From Cladochytrium replicatum (lineage: Eukaryota > Chytridiomycota > Chytridiomycetes > Cladochytriales > Cladochytriaceae): DNA of 64,000 nt. This document shows, piece after piece, positions 12,217-23,479 of this stretch. The stretch lies in the NCBI GenBank assembly GCA_025526935.1, contig JAHLKD010000003.1, positions 496,001 to 560,000 on the forward strand, in the 5' to 3' direction. A model generated the notes under the pieces. That model was not told where the DNA came from and made no database searches. It saw nothing but the letters and a program-made list of their open reading frames with translations. Positions within the stretch are counted from its first letter, which is position 1; each line of letters begins with the position of its first letter. A program made the translations under genes and the position numbers.

Positions 12217-13393
12217 AAAGCTCTTCCTTTCAGAAGGAAACAACATTTCTGGACTTTTACAGGCGGCAGGGACACAAGTACGGCATTTACAGAGGAATGC
12301 CTGTCACTGCAAAGGTTGACGAGTTCCAAGCGACCATCAAACGAGCAGATGAGGACCGTGAAAGGACAAAACAGGTCCTCAAACAGTCAGAACGACTGTT
12401 GAACATGACAAAAGATCTTGAAGAGACTGCAATGAACGAGAGAAGGACCCGCATCGCAGCAGAAGTGCGAGAGAAGGCTCTCATTGATGAATTGGGCAGG
12501 GCGGGTGCATTGATTCAGCACGGCGAGCACGAAGAGCTAGCAAGATTCAGGGAGATCACCGCTGCAATGGAAAGGGAGAAGCAGGCAACTTCCCAGGAGA
12601 TTTCACAATGGAAATCACGTGTGACCGCCCTGGAGGGAGAGCTTGCTGCTCTGAAACGACAGGCTGGTCATTCAGAAGCTGCAGCACTTGCGGCGCCAAC
12701 ATCAACAGGCGGCCTAATAAGCATATCGTCGGCTATCAAGGGGATTGGTAGAATTCCGAAGGTACATCGAACCAGTTCTCCAACGAGTTCCCTTGCATTG
12801 CTTAGCCTGCAGCAGCACCGTCGTACGGCTATCCTTTTGGTGAAAGAGGTCATCCAGGGTATCTGCTTCCAGATGCATAAGATCAATGAGGTTATTTATG
12901 ACCTTAAATTGCCGTCTCTTCCACCATCAATCAAGTACGTCAACGTAAACTACGAAGTCCTCTCCCGAAATGAGTTTTTACGGCCCATATTTGTTGAATC
13001 AGACGACCACTCAAGCCGAATATCAACTTCAAGTAGCAGTGCTCGGAGCAGCCTTAGTCTTCTTAGGGTGCACATTTTGCTCGAAACTGGATACGGCACA
13101 ATAATTCGCTAAGTACGTCTGCCACTATCTATCGCATGTTCAGGGCATTAGTGGATGCTTATCCTTCTGAGTGGCTAAAGTTCTGGACGGCATACATCGG
13201 GCATCTTTCGTCCATAGTGGATTGGAAACCTTGGAAGACAGGTTTAGTCAAGGATTTCATGCTTTCAAATGACGACATTGATTGGTTAATCAGGACTGGG
13301 TTGGCGAAGGACGTAACCAGTGGTGGATGGGACTCTGACGATATGAACCAGATACAGAAGCTGATTTGGGCTGTTCCACCTATCAACTTGTGA
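12213..13393 (+). pseudogene. Coiled-coil ORF and following ORF downstream of copia 1, unrecognised
   Basis: Two plus-strand ORFs (12213-13112 and 13136-13393) lie directly after the copia remnant. The first has a long charged coiled coil (about residues 30-150, with ADEDRERTKQVLKQSERLL) followed by a Ser-rich tail. The second, containing LVDAYPSEWLKFWTAYIGHL, looks globular. A GTACGT sits just after the TAA at 13110-13112, but splicing there would not remove the stop. They may be the two halves of one host gene broken by frameshift or by the copia insertion, or transposon-derived. An acceptor-like TTTTACAG at about 12262 suggests that the true coding start may be inside the first ORF. Function unknown; gene status uncertain. 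Confidence 0.4.
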
Positions 13394-13520
13394 TTGGAGT
13401 TTTGTTTCTTTTTACGATAGTGTTTCTAAAATACACACTGTCCACACAGACACAAAGTGTTCATGTAAATATCCGTGGTCTAACTCAAAATTCAATCAAT
13501 CCTCTCCTGGGCAGCAAAAA

Positions 13521-13679
13521 CCGGGCGGGTCAGGGTCGGGTACGGGTTTCAACTACTTCGGGTCAGGGTATTCCCTTTGTACCTGTCAGTGACCCAGCGG
13601 GTCCCCAGACAAACACGACCCGACCCAAAGGGTTTGGTGCGGGTCACCACTGAAACCCGGACCCGACCCGCACCCGCCG
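13521..13679. mobile_element. Palindromic MITE-like element with GGGTC-rich inverted ends
   Basis: About 29 bp at the left (13521-13551, CGGGCGGGTCAGGGTCGGGT and on) and at the right (13651-13679, reverse complement CGGCGGGTGCGGGTCGGGTC and on) are near-perfect inverted repeats, both running into CGGGTTTCA. GGGTC/GACCC motifs recur inside. The right edge CCGCCGAACCTTA matches the edge CCGCCGATCCTTA beside the hAT transposase (near 19810). This suggests a non-autonomous hAT-like element. I could not identify an 8-bp target duplication. Confidence 0.6.
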
Positions 13680-13979
13680 AACCTTAATCATATGTAAACC
13701 TTTGCTGTGATCTGATCCGGGCTTCACTTCTACAAGTGGATGATAGAAAAGTAATGACAGTTTACTATACCTATGGCCGCAATAAATATAACCCATGAAG
13801 AAATAACCGGAGGTATCCAAACTCGTAATAGATCATCATCTATATGCTTTAGTTCAATAGTTAGAAATGTTGCTCAGTGAAGAGTGACATTTCTGTATAT
13901 CGGGCGTTTGTGTTTTTGTACTATCAATGACTGGATTGGCCAAGTCCATCAATCGAAATACTTAACATTAAAGTTTGTG
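13680..13979. other. AT-rich spacer between the MITE and copia 2
   Basis: No ORF, LTR or RNA gene recognised. Copia homology on the minus strand fades out at about 13980-14000. Confidence 0.5.
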
Positions 13980-16485
13980 ATGTTGGGTTTAAGCCAACAA
14001 ATACTCCCTCATGAAAAGTAAAATGAAAATATTCGCTTATGCGTTTGGTATTAAGATTCAAAGCATGAATGATTTTCATATCTTCACCCTTTTAACCCAG
14101 AAATAGTCCTAGCTCTGACTTCTCTGATACTTTGCGACTAGACCTTTGTTCTGGAGAGATCCAGAGACTAACCAGGGTACCAAAGGTGTGAATGATTGCC
14201 GGATCAATCAGCTTGTCAAAGTAAACAGCATGTGGTACATTCTTAGTTCTAGAATGGTAAACACAATTTTTGACAGTCACAGCATAAAGGATGGCAAATT
14301 TGATGAACTGTAAAGTATGTGGAAGACCAGCTGTTTTCAGCATAGACTTGTACATCTCTTTCATTGAATGGACATTCCGTTCAGCAAGACCATTCAGTTC
14401 TTTGACTAATGCAGGTGAAGGATGCGCATGTATGCGTGGTGTGGTACCTTGTCACTACGCCAAGTCAAGAATTGGTTTGACAATAATTCTCCAGAATCGG
14501 ATCTCACTTCATAGACGTGAAGTGGCAGAAATCTATTTTCAACATCTGCAATGTGTCTTAGCATACTATCAGAGGCTTCGCTCTTTCGTTGCAAGAAGTA
14601 GATTGTGATGTGAGAACTGTATTCATCTACGATAATCTGCCAGTGACCTATTGTTTTGCCATTTCTGACAATTGGTACTGCATCAGTATGTAGGCGATAT
14701 AATTTCCTCAGTGCTGGACTTAGCGTTGAGTAAATTGGAGTTTGTACAGCCTTAGTCTGATTGCAAATTATGCAGTTCTGTAAAATAGACGAGTTAACAA
14801 AATCAAGTGCATCACTCCTGACTTTGGGCAGTTTCTTTCCCAGAGAATGTAAAGTTTGCAGGATTTTCCGCAAATGTATGTGACCAAATTGCCGGTGTAA
14901 TCTAGCTAATTTGTTGATGGTCACAGCTGAAACGTTGTTTACTCCATTATCAGCCATTGTTTGGGAGTATAGACTTAATGTTGCAGATGAAGCTCTGTCT
15001 AAAACTTCACCCCTGTAATTTCTAGTTTTGTTAGAATCTTTTGGGAAAACATTGTTGTCCTTCACTGTGTCAAACCTTACACCAGACGTGGTTGTCTGCT
15101 GCTCTTGGGCAGTGTTTGTAGTGGTACCAGGTAAAACATTCTGTTTGCCAACAGAGAGTGCAGAATTAGAAAGATTTGTCAAAATAGCTGCACCTATTTT
15201 GGAAGAGTGTTTAAGTAATGGATTAGTAGTATCCAAACTTCCATGAAGATAATATAAACCTCCACGTCTTAAACCAATGGTAATACATTGTTCAGTTCCT
15301 TTGTTTGACAAATAGACTTTGTCTTTGGTAAAACTGACTATATCACCTTCATCCCCGATGATGCTATAGACAGATATAAGTGTATCCTCTAAATCGGGAA
15401 CAAAAAGTGCATTTTGAATGTGTTTTATTGAACCATTTGACAAAACAAGTGCAATATCTCCATAGCCTTTAATAGGAATGGGATGATTGTCTGCCAAGTA
15501 AACATCTCCTGCATCATTAACATAAAATAAATTCTTGAATGCATGTCTGTCTGGAGTCATCCAAGCAGTAGCACCAGAGTCAATCAAACCGAGAGGTTTG
15601 GCATTTACGTAGATTGCAGTTGGTACTCTTCAATGCTGTGATAATAGAGGGATGTGTAAAATCCACAATATTATTAGCTTTGAAGATTGAAGAAAAGGAT
15701 TTCATGGATTGTACCTTTCTGGAAGGTTCAGATTCCTGAGAATTGATATCCATGTTCTGTGATGTAGAGCAGGAAGCACGAGATGCTTTTATCTGTTTGC
15801 GTTCCTCATCATTCAAACTTTTGGCTAGTTTGCGTTTCCTGCAGAAATTCTGCGTGTGGCCAGATTTGCCACAGAAATCGCAAGAGAATTTGTTGTTCTT
15901 CGCATCCTTAGATTTTGATGCGGCACGATTGTTTGCAGTCTTACTGTTGGCATTTCCTTTATGTGAGGAAGCATGTTTCTCAATCAAATATTTGAGTTGT
16001 TTACACTCTGCAGAAGAATGAGAAGAGTTGGGATGTAACACACAAACCTCATGAGCAGCATGAGCTTTCGGTAGTCTTTTGGTCTTTGCTCGCATGGCTT
16101 TGCCTTTGATTTGAGGTGAATCTGAAGGAGTGTAATCGCGAGTTACATCCATTTGAATGATTTCTCTCATCTCAGCAAGTAAGTTCTGCATTGTTCTCAG
16201 GTAATGGTGTTCTGATTGTATCTTCTGACCAGAATCATCCTCATCATCAAGTAGATCAGGTTCATACTTTGCGAAAGTGTCCATTGAGATGTCTCTGAGT
16301 AAAATCGAAAAGGATTGTAGATTGATATCAGGTTCACTGATCTTTGAGCAAACTCGAGTGAGAAATTCGTGAATAACAGCTTCAGCTGGTTGGGTTGAAA
16401 GCTTTTCCTCGGTGAGTTGAATCAGCTCAGCAATGAATGATTTACTACTCGCAATAGGATTCTGTCCAGGCGGTCGCTTTCTCAA
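13980..16485 (-). mobile_element. Ty1/copia remnant 2 (gag, protease, integrase; minus strand)
   Basis: Same family as remnant 1 but keeping the other half. Reading leftward: Gag (16485-15580) with the CCHC knuckle CDFCGKSGHTQNFC; a frame change near 15590; then protease with LIDSGATAWMT; the integrase zinc-binding HHCC region (LHRQFGHIHLRK ... CIICNQTK); the integrase core (VDEYSSHITIYFLQRKSEA, EVRSDSGELL); a second frame change near 14400; and GLAERN followed by LVSLWISPEQR. It ends at the HEGVFVGLNP segment near 13985, where RT should follow but is absent. Gag has no ATG (the first in-frame codon is TTG), so the 5' end is truncated as well, with no LTR beside it. Confidence 0.92.
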
Positions 16486-16569
16486 CTCCTGGACGGTACT
16501 TCAACAGATGAACAGTCTAAACAACAATTTATATTTAAAAGAGTGGGTTATCATCAGTTGCTTCCAACT

Positions 16570-19399
16570 CTAATACCACATCAAAATCCTCGCCAAAATA
16601 TGCACCTTTACAAAATCCTCACTAACGTCACTTTTTGAATCTAGGGAATCATTTTTGAACGGTTCTTCAGCACTCAATTGATGCAACCAGTCATGACGGC
16701 ACATCGACGCATTTATTGTTCTTGGAGCAAGGCGGTTGCGAGTTGCAGGTACCAAATCAACCCCGGCTGAAAACTTTCGTTCGACTGGAGCGCTTGTTGC
16801 TGGTATTCCTAAATAGTCCATTGCCATCTGGCTTAGGGCTGGAAAGTTCACACTTCCAACGGTCTTCCACCAGTCCATAATATTGATTGGCTTCCCATCA
16901 GAATCAATACCGTCGCATTGTAGACAGCGCTATTTAAGATGATGAGAACTAATTGATCAAGTTAGGTGCTTCAAATGTACCGAAGAGCTGAGTCTAGCTG
17001 TACAGGAGTGCAAGATGGAACCTGCCAAGCTACGGAAAGGGAGGTCGTTTGACTGTTTCGCAAAGTTATTTTGCCAACGGTCCACCTTGTGGATCGATCA
17101 AGAGCGGCAGGCCACACGTAAGAAAGGGCAGCGAACGGCGGTGCCTCTTCGTGAGAGCCAAAAGTTTCAATCTGGCGATGCACATCAACTAAACAAACAC
17201 GATGTCGCATCAGGCTGCCTACCACCCCAGAGACAATGTTTAGGAGTCGCATTGCACACAGAGTACTCGAAAGAATGGATCCTATCAAAAAAAGTGAATA
17301 ACTCCGCTGCTTAATGGAAAATTTCGTGAAGCATATATTTGTCCGGAGTACCTGATCGCCAAGATAGCGATCCAGCTCATCTTCTTCCTCAGGAATCTCT
17401 TCTTGCCAGATGAAAACGGATCTAATGGCTCTCAAGCGTTCAGCGTCCGTTTTTTTCTGTCTATCACCGGAAGCTCCGCTCGAATCGTGTCGATGTTCTG
17501 GCGTGTTTCCAAAAACATCGGCACCACTGTTCTTGATTTTCCGTGACTTATACGATTCCTCCCAGACTTTCCGCACTAGGGTGACCTGATCCCTTCCTAC
17601 ATCTTTCTCCCAAGCCTTTGAAAATCGATAATATTGATCCTTAAAACCAGGATCGAGTACCGTAGCAACTGCTAAACACGGGCTCTTAGCGATTGAGTAA
17701 TATATTCTCAGCTTATCTAGTGCATTTCGAAATGCTTTGGTGAAAGTTTTATCCATTTCTGCCTCCTCTAGGTCCTCCAGTTGATCGATAAGATCGTTGT
17801 AAAATGGAATAACAAGCGGAAGTGTTGGATATCTAGACCCCTCAATTGCCTTTGATATAACCTCGAAAACACTCAAACCATCCCGGATCTTCTGTAGGAC
17901 CTCCCATTGCTTTGGATTTATTGACCAATCTTTCAAAGAATCTTCAATCCAGCATATTTTGTCCATTGCCTCTCGTAGCTGTAAGGCTCGTTTGACCATA
18001 TAGAATGTGCTATTCCAGCGAGTTGTCACATGGATAATTGGTTATAGAGGAACCAGTTTCACAAATTGGCACGAATCAATAAATGAACTTTGTTGTTTTG
18101 GGGAAGACCGGATTCCTCTGACTAGCCGTCGAAGAAGGTTTATGACATTAACGCCGGAGTTATCGTCATTTGCGACTGTGTCCCCTGCGGGCGCGAATGT
18201 ATCGATAAAATCCTTTGCTGCAAGATTGATAATGTGTGCCATACACCGCATGTGTTGAGTTTCTGCAGACCACGCAATATCCCTATCTTCCAAGAGCGTC
18301 TCCAGCTTAGCACTCATGGTAAAGTTGTTTGAACCGTTGTCGGTTGTAATGCACAATAAGCGTTCACCCGATAGCATGCCAAATTCATCCAGACACTTGA
18401 CAAGCTGACTAGCCATGGCGACGCCTTCATACTTTCCAACCATCGGAATCATCTGCAGCAGCAAGTCCTGCGGCTCCCATTCTTTCGTGATGAAGTGGGC
18501 AGTAATTCCAAGAAAAGAAATCTGGTTCTTCGATGTCCAACAGTCAGCTGTTATTGATACTTTTGAAGGCGAACCAACAATCAGACCTTTAACGAGCTCC
18601 TTCTGCCTATCGTAAAGATCCATCTCCTTTTGCTTCACTGCTTTTGCCGTCTTTGGTGTATACTTTGGCTGAAAAGTCTTCAGCATGCTGACAAAGAACT
18701 CGTTCTCCACAACAGTAAAAGCCTGATTGTCTGCAGCAATCCAGTCCAATTCGACTGCCACACTACGTCTGGATTGAACACAAAGTTTTGCTCCTTCTCC
18801 TGCGAGCCGAAATTCAATGTCTGTTGTCCCTTGGGGACGATGTCCAACAGTCCAAGCGACCTGGCAATACTTCCATGGTGGTTTTTCAGATGCTGGAGGA
18901 AGTTTTTTGTTGATCCCGTCTTATCGACCTTCTGGCTCCACTTGCATTTCGCAACCAAACATGTTCTCAGACCATTATCAACCTTATAGTAATCCTTCGC
19001 TATGCCGCCTCGACTACCTCTACAGTCGGACATGCTATCAACATCTGCGTCTGATGAAAGCATTGATGGATGAACTTATCCAGCTGCAGGCTCCTGTCGC
19101 ACTGAAGAGTCAGCAAAACTAACGTCGGCAGGAAGCTCTGGTGCATGCTGAGAAGCCAGGCCCAACTCGCTGGAGTCATTGGAAGAAGATGTGGAGCTTG
19201 GCTCTCGAGCGCTGCTGTTGCCACCGTGTCCTGATACACGTCTGCGTTTGTCCTGAATGCTGTTCCCCTCGCTGGACGCCTCTGAAATTTGGGGGGCTGG
19301 CAGACTTCGCTTCCGTGTGTCAAGCGGATGACTGTCCACCAGTCTTTGGCTTGCGTCGGACGCTGCCTTACGCTTTGGTTTAACAAAGGCGGCGTCCAT
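16570..19399 (-). pseudogene. hAT-family transposase, degenerate
   Basis: Reading leftward from ATG 19399 (MDAAFVKPKRK): a Ser-rich basic N-terminus; a BED-type zinc finger region (CLVAKCKWSQK ... FLQHLKNHHG); the RNase-H-like core with ITADCWTSKNQISFLGITAH, CITTDNGSNN and HMRCMAHIINLAAKDF; then VTTRWNSTFYM, AVATVLDPGFKDQYY; and the C-terminal dimerisation domain (DYLGIPATSAPVERKFSAG) ending near 16570. It is broken by an in-frame TAA at about 19076, a frameshift near 18770, an in-frame TAA at about 18042 and a further frame change near 16900-17000. No intact left terminus was seen, because copia remnant 2 abuts it at 16485. Confidence 0.9.
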
Positions 19400-19504
19400 T
19401 TTTGCTGTGGTGTGGCTGGAACGTTACTGACTCTAAGTGTCCAGGTGCACAGAAAGTCTCGAGGTCTGTCGTGGTAGAGATTGTTTGTTACAGAACTTCT
19501 GTTG

Positions 19505-19665
19505 TGACTTCTTGGAAAGTGTCCGGGTGAGACAGAATTGTATTGCTAGTAACATTGATAGATAGTTAGTTGTACTTGATAAGGATCACTGAAGTACCAT
19601 CAATGAGTTGAGAAAGTGTCCAGGTGGACAGAATCCTATTGCTAGTAACATTGATAGAGAGGTTA
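19505..19665 (+). repeat. Direct repeat resembling the start of copia gag
   Basis: Two copies of a unit of about 47 nt (GAAAGTGTCC...GACAGAATYSTATTGCTAGTAACATTGATAGA) lie at about 19514-19562 and 19611-19656, with a shorter relative at about 19434. The second copy, with its upstream GAGTTGAGAAAG, closely matches (inverted) the first bases of Gag in copia remnant 2 at about 16440-16487. Confidence 0.7.
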
Positions 19666-19721
19666 CAGAAAGAACAATAGCTTTGTTTTAGCTTCCCTAT
19701 CACATCAGGTTTTACTCAGGT

Positions 19722-19812
19722 CTGATTCTTGACCCGAGAAGGGTTTTGCTACTGGACCCGATACCTGACCCGGACCCGACCCAAAAGACCCTGAAAGCCG
19801 CCGATCCTTAGT
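19722..19812 (-). mobile_element. Probable hAT terminus with GGGTC-type subterminal repeats
   Basis: Several GACCC/GGGTC motifs end in CCGCCGATCCTTA. Read on the minus strand this begins TAAGGATCGGCGG, like the right edge of the MITE at 13.68 kb. It lies about 320 bp upstream of the hAT transposase start, as expected for the 5' end of that element. Confidence 0.55.
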
Positions 19813-19973
19813 TTGTGTATGTGCAGAGTTTTGTGTTTCTCCAATCACGCTCTTATGCCACAGTACCGGAATCTGATATCGCCACAGGCTCTTTGAATTG
19901 TGCAAACAATTCAAATATACTGTTGTTTCGGCTTTTATAATTTACCTATGACTATAGATTTATAGGAATATCT

Positions 19974-20354
19974 TGTTGGATTTCATGTTTGTTTGGCTTC
20001 ATCAAATTTTGTTTGTTGGATGTTTGTTGGCATGTTTTCTCTATGACTTGGATGTTTCCTTTGGTGGAAGTTGGGATTCATGTTGTTCAGGTGGATTCAT
20101 GTGATGGCTTGCTTTGGAGGATCTTTCTGGAACTTGTGTTGGCGATTGTTTATTGGTCGTCAGATCCTTTATAAGGGGCAGTACTTCAATAGAGAGCCTT
20201 GCGCTTGTGCAAACAGTTTCGGAGCTTTATAAAAACTCTTCATATCTAATATAAACATTATTCTCTCAAATAGAGAGATATAGATCCCAGAGATCGTTCT
20301 CAATAACCATTGTGAGCAGAACACTTAGATTAGCTAGCTATAATCTTGTCTACA
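19974..20354 (+). mobile_element. Candidate solo LTR (copia type)
   Basis: The stretch starts TGTTGGATTTCATG, has TATA-like TTTATAAGGGG and TATAAAAAC and an AATATAAACATT motif, and ends TCTTGTCTACA. That is the TG...CA frame, length (381 bp) and order of signals expected of a copia LTR. The flanking pentamers (TATCT and ATGAC) do not match, so a target duplication was not confirmed. Confidence 0.45.
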
Positions 20355-20832
20355 ATGACATTTTCTCTACGAGGAATATATATATATATAGTACCTTGCG
20401 CTAATATCATACGAGATGTACTCGAGTATGATATAATTGTCAACAGCAAACTGATTAGCATCACATTCTTTTTCAAACGCATGATGTCTCGCAGAACTCT
20501 ACTAGATTCCAATGAGTGAAGGAGGACGTCTTCATGACCAATAGTTAAAAATGCCAGTTCTTTCATGTAATGTATGATTACGCATGAACTTGTCCCAGAC
20601 GTCTCTGGTCAGGCTATTTCCCCTCAGTGTTGGTAGTGGATGACGACTTGGGTAGCGAGTTCTATATATGGGCATGCATCAACACTTGCTTCACAATAGA
20701 GATTGATATTCGGTGGATTCAAACAAGATGTGATAAAATTATTAAACAAATTGCAGCATAATGTTGGGAACTCAACAACCGAAGCTGCATTCACAGAACA
20801 CGGCCAGCACACCAGCAGACAGCAAGTCCAAA
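20355..20832. other. AT-rich intergenic region downstream of CENP-C
   Basis: It includes a short (TA)n run near 20379-20391. Small minus-strand ORFs (20330-20566, 20624-20812) show no family features. Confidence 0.4.
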
Positions 20833-23428
20833 CTATGCCTTCTCCTCTACAAGCCCTCGAGGTCGTTCATTCAGTTTCTTGATTACTTTAGTTTCTTTGG
20901 CTGAAAACCAGTAGACTCGGGCAGTTTCATCTCCAACATTGACTATTCTGTACAAATTCACTAAAACGAGTTGGTTAAGCAATCGAACAAACCAAACAGA
21001 AAACTCACTACGAGGGATAAATGACATAGTTCCAGGGCCAATCACGAATTCAAGGTTGTTCATGCGGATGCGAACATATCCCGTCACAACCACCAATCCC
21101 TTCAACCATTTTAAGAACTACTCTCGACAAGCAGATGATGGCATACCATGGAGAAAAGTCTGGTATTTTTTCGTGGGATCTCGCAGTTACTAGGAATCTC
21201 GAATAATCCAGCTGAGAAATGTTCGCCTTCGCTGAAAAGCTTTTGAAACAGAAAATCTCGATGCTGAAGTCTCTTTGGGTTCATCATGTTTGGTGTTGAA
21301 AACAGCGCTGTAATATCTCCAATGAGAGTTTAAACTGATGACAACAGAACACTTAAACCTTGTTCTTTGTAAACTCCCTGCGTACTATCCCATACTTTCA
21401 CAGGGATGGGTTCGTCAAGCTCAAGTGCTGGTTTACTCGAGGAACTAGTGTTTACATTAGCGCGCCGTTTCCTTGTTGGATGGGGGTTGCTGGGGGCATC
21501 CTCTTCTTTGATCTCAACACTAATAAGTTCAGGCAAACGTACAGACAAAGAACCTGTGTCACTTAAGTCAGGGAATCCTGCGTGAAGAACAATTTCGCTA
21601 AACTTGCCATTGCCCACAGAGCATCGGTACACGGCCTTTTCGCATTTCCAAAACTTAACAGGTTTGATCCTAGTGCGATGGCTTCGACGGACCTCATTGT
21701 TCTTTCCTGTCACACAAAATACACTTGAACAATATTTTGATAAAGCTTAAGGTGTACCTTCTACAGAGGGAGACCGAAGAACGGGTTTTGGCTTAGAGCT
21801 CTTGGTCCCTCGTGAAACAACCTTTGTGGTTGTCTTTGAATCTACTGCGGGGCTTCCGCTATTCTCAACACCCTCAAGCGCCACCTCAGCGGAGTAATCT
21901 GAACCAGTTGTTTCTGAGACAGAGGGAACTGCCTTTTTTGCAGCCTTCTTGGGCCCCTTTGAGCGGCCATCACTTCCGCCCTTCTGAGGATTATCAATCG
22001 ACGAGTTTTCTGGTTGTGCAGTTTCGTTAATTCCCGATCTATCACTCTGAGCACGATGAGAAACAATATTAAGTTACAATGACAATGACACATACTGGCG
22101 CATCTTTCTGTATGACATTCTCCTTTGTCAAGCGGCGGGGCCGCTTTGCTGAGCCGGGTTGGTGTTCCGGTGTTGGTGCACCCCTCTTCTTCAAAGATCC
22201 AGGAGTAGTCTCCTCCTTTCCACCACGGCCATCATTTCTCTTTCCACCACTACTTTCGTCGTCCGGTCCTCGTTCACCATTTGGCACATCACTCCCGCTC
22301 TTCTGTGCCATCTTCATGCTGGTACGCTTCTTGTTACTGACTCGCCCCATATCTTCGTTGGTTTGAGTGTCACTCGATTCTTCAACCGAACCTCCATGTG
22401 CGAGTGAGCTAACCTCAAACTCATGATCTGACAAGTCGATTGCTGTTGCAGGACTTTCAGTCGACCCCCTCTTTCTCCCGGGGCACGCGTTGGATAATGC
22501 CAAGCTACTCCCATCACTTCGTCGTACTGGAGCATTTTGCCGAATAGGGGGGTCGAAGTACTCTCCATTTGCATCCATTCTCGAGTCGGTATCGCTGGAA
22601 ATAGAGTCACTGGTCGCTCTTTCCAAAGAGGCACCAGCTCGAACATGCGGTCGATAACTTGAAATTGACGGTGGTTGCTGGTCACTGTCGTACTCTGCAC
22701 GAGCAGTCAAGGATTTTGGGCCATTGCTGCTCTCCACTGCGGTGCTTTCGGCTATATCACGGCTGGATTAACGAGAGTGTAGGATCCTGTTGTTTCAGCA
22801 TCATACCGGTAGTCTCGGCAGCAGGGGATATCGGATGTGCATGAGCCCCATTTTTCGATGCACCACGTATCGATGTACCTGTTTCACAGTCCTCGGAATC
22901 CAGTCCATCTTCGTCATCTCGCAGAGCTGGCAAGCTTGTGATTCAATAAAAACTCTTCTGCCACTTCCAAAGTAGAAACTACCTCGATTTCCATGTCCTA
23001 TTGCAACAAAATCAGCTCGTCGTTTCATGCATTTTGAAAATATTGTACTCAGAAATGTGGATGGCTTTCCCTTACGTTTCACCGTATCCCGCTTAGCTGG
23101 TATGAACTGTCAATACGGATACAAAGTAAAGGCTGAATTGTCGAAGCTGACTTGCAGCGTCTCCCTCTAGGGCTTTAGTGTAATACTCCTTGTAATTCAT
23201 TCTCCCATATTCATCAGTTCCGACTTTCTCTGGTGCGACGATGCCTGTGCGCCTTTGCAACTTTTAGCACACAGTGTTGAAATACGATAAAAGATCGTAC
23301 CTCCCTACACCAGGCTGATGGAAACGAATAGGGCGCGATTTGTTGAGACGGGGACCTCGTTGCAGTTCCTGCTCTGGAGGTGACATTGGGGCCAGATCGT
23401 GAAGCAACGCGTAGCGGTGTAATTCCAT
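20833..23428 (-). CDS. MIF2: Inner-kinetochore protein CENP-C/Mif2
   Basis: Centromere protein that links CENP-A nucleosomes to the outer kinetochore. The first exon (ATG at 23428, or 23387) reads into RPIRFHQPGVG and, across a short intron, RRTGIVAPEKVGTDEYG, like the conserved Mif2 N-terminus. A long disordered middle rich in Ser, Asp and Lys follows. The CENP-C motif RRSHRTRIKPVKFW sits at about 21660-21690, and the C-terminal cupin dimerisation fold reads GEHFSAGLFEIPSNC, GYVRIRMNNLEFVIGPGTMS, and (across an intron) YRIVNVGDETARVYWFSA. The stop is TAG at 20833. Roughly eight introns of about 45-55 nt; several middle junctions (22.7-23.0 kb) could not be closed. Its first exon lies in the same open frame as the upstream FANK1-like gene. 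Confidence 0.88.
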
Positions 23429-23479
23429 CCGAATTGGGCAACCACCGAAATTTATGAAGTAAAAAAATAGTACGAAGGT

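Noticed and set aside
16440-16485. Gag of copia remnant 2 as a complete ORF
   Set aside because: Its first codon is TTG and an in-frame TGA lies just upstream, so it is truncated.
19969-20359. Target-site duplication around the candidate solo LTR
   Set aside because: The 5-bp flanks TATCT and ATGAC differ; the LTR call rests on ends, length and internal signals only.
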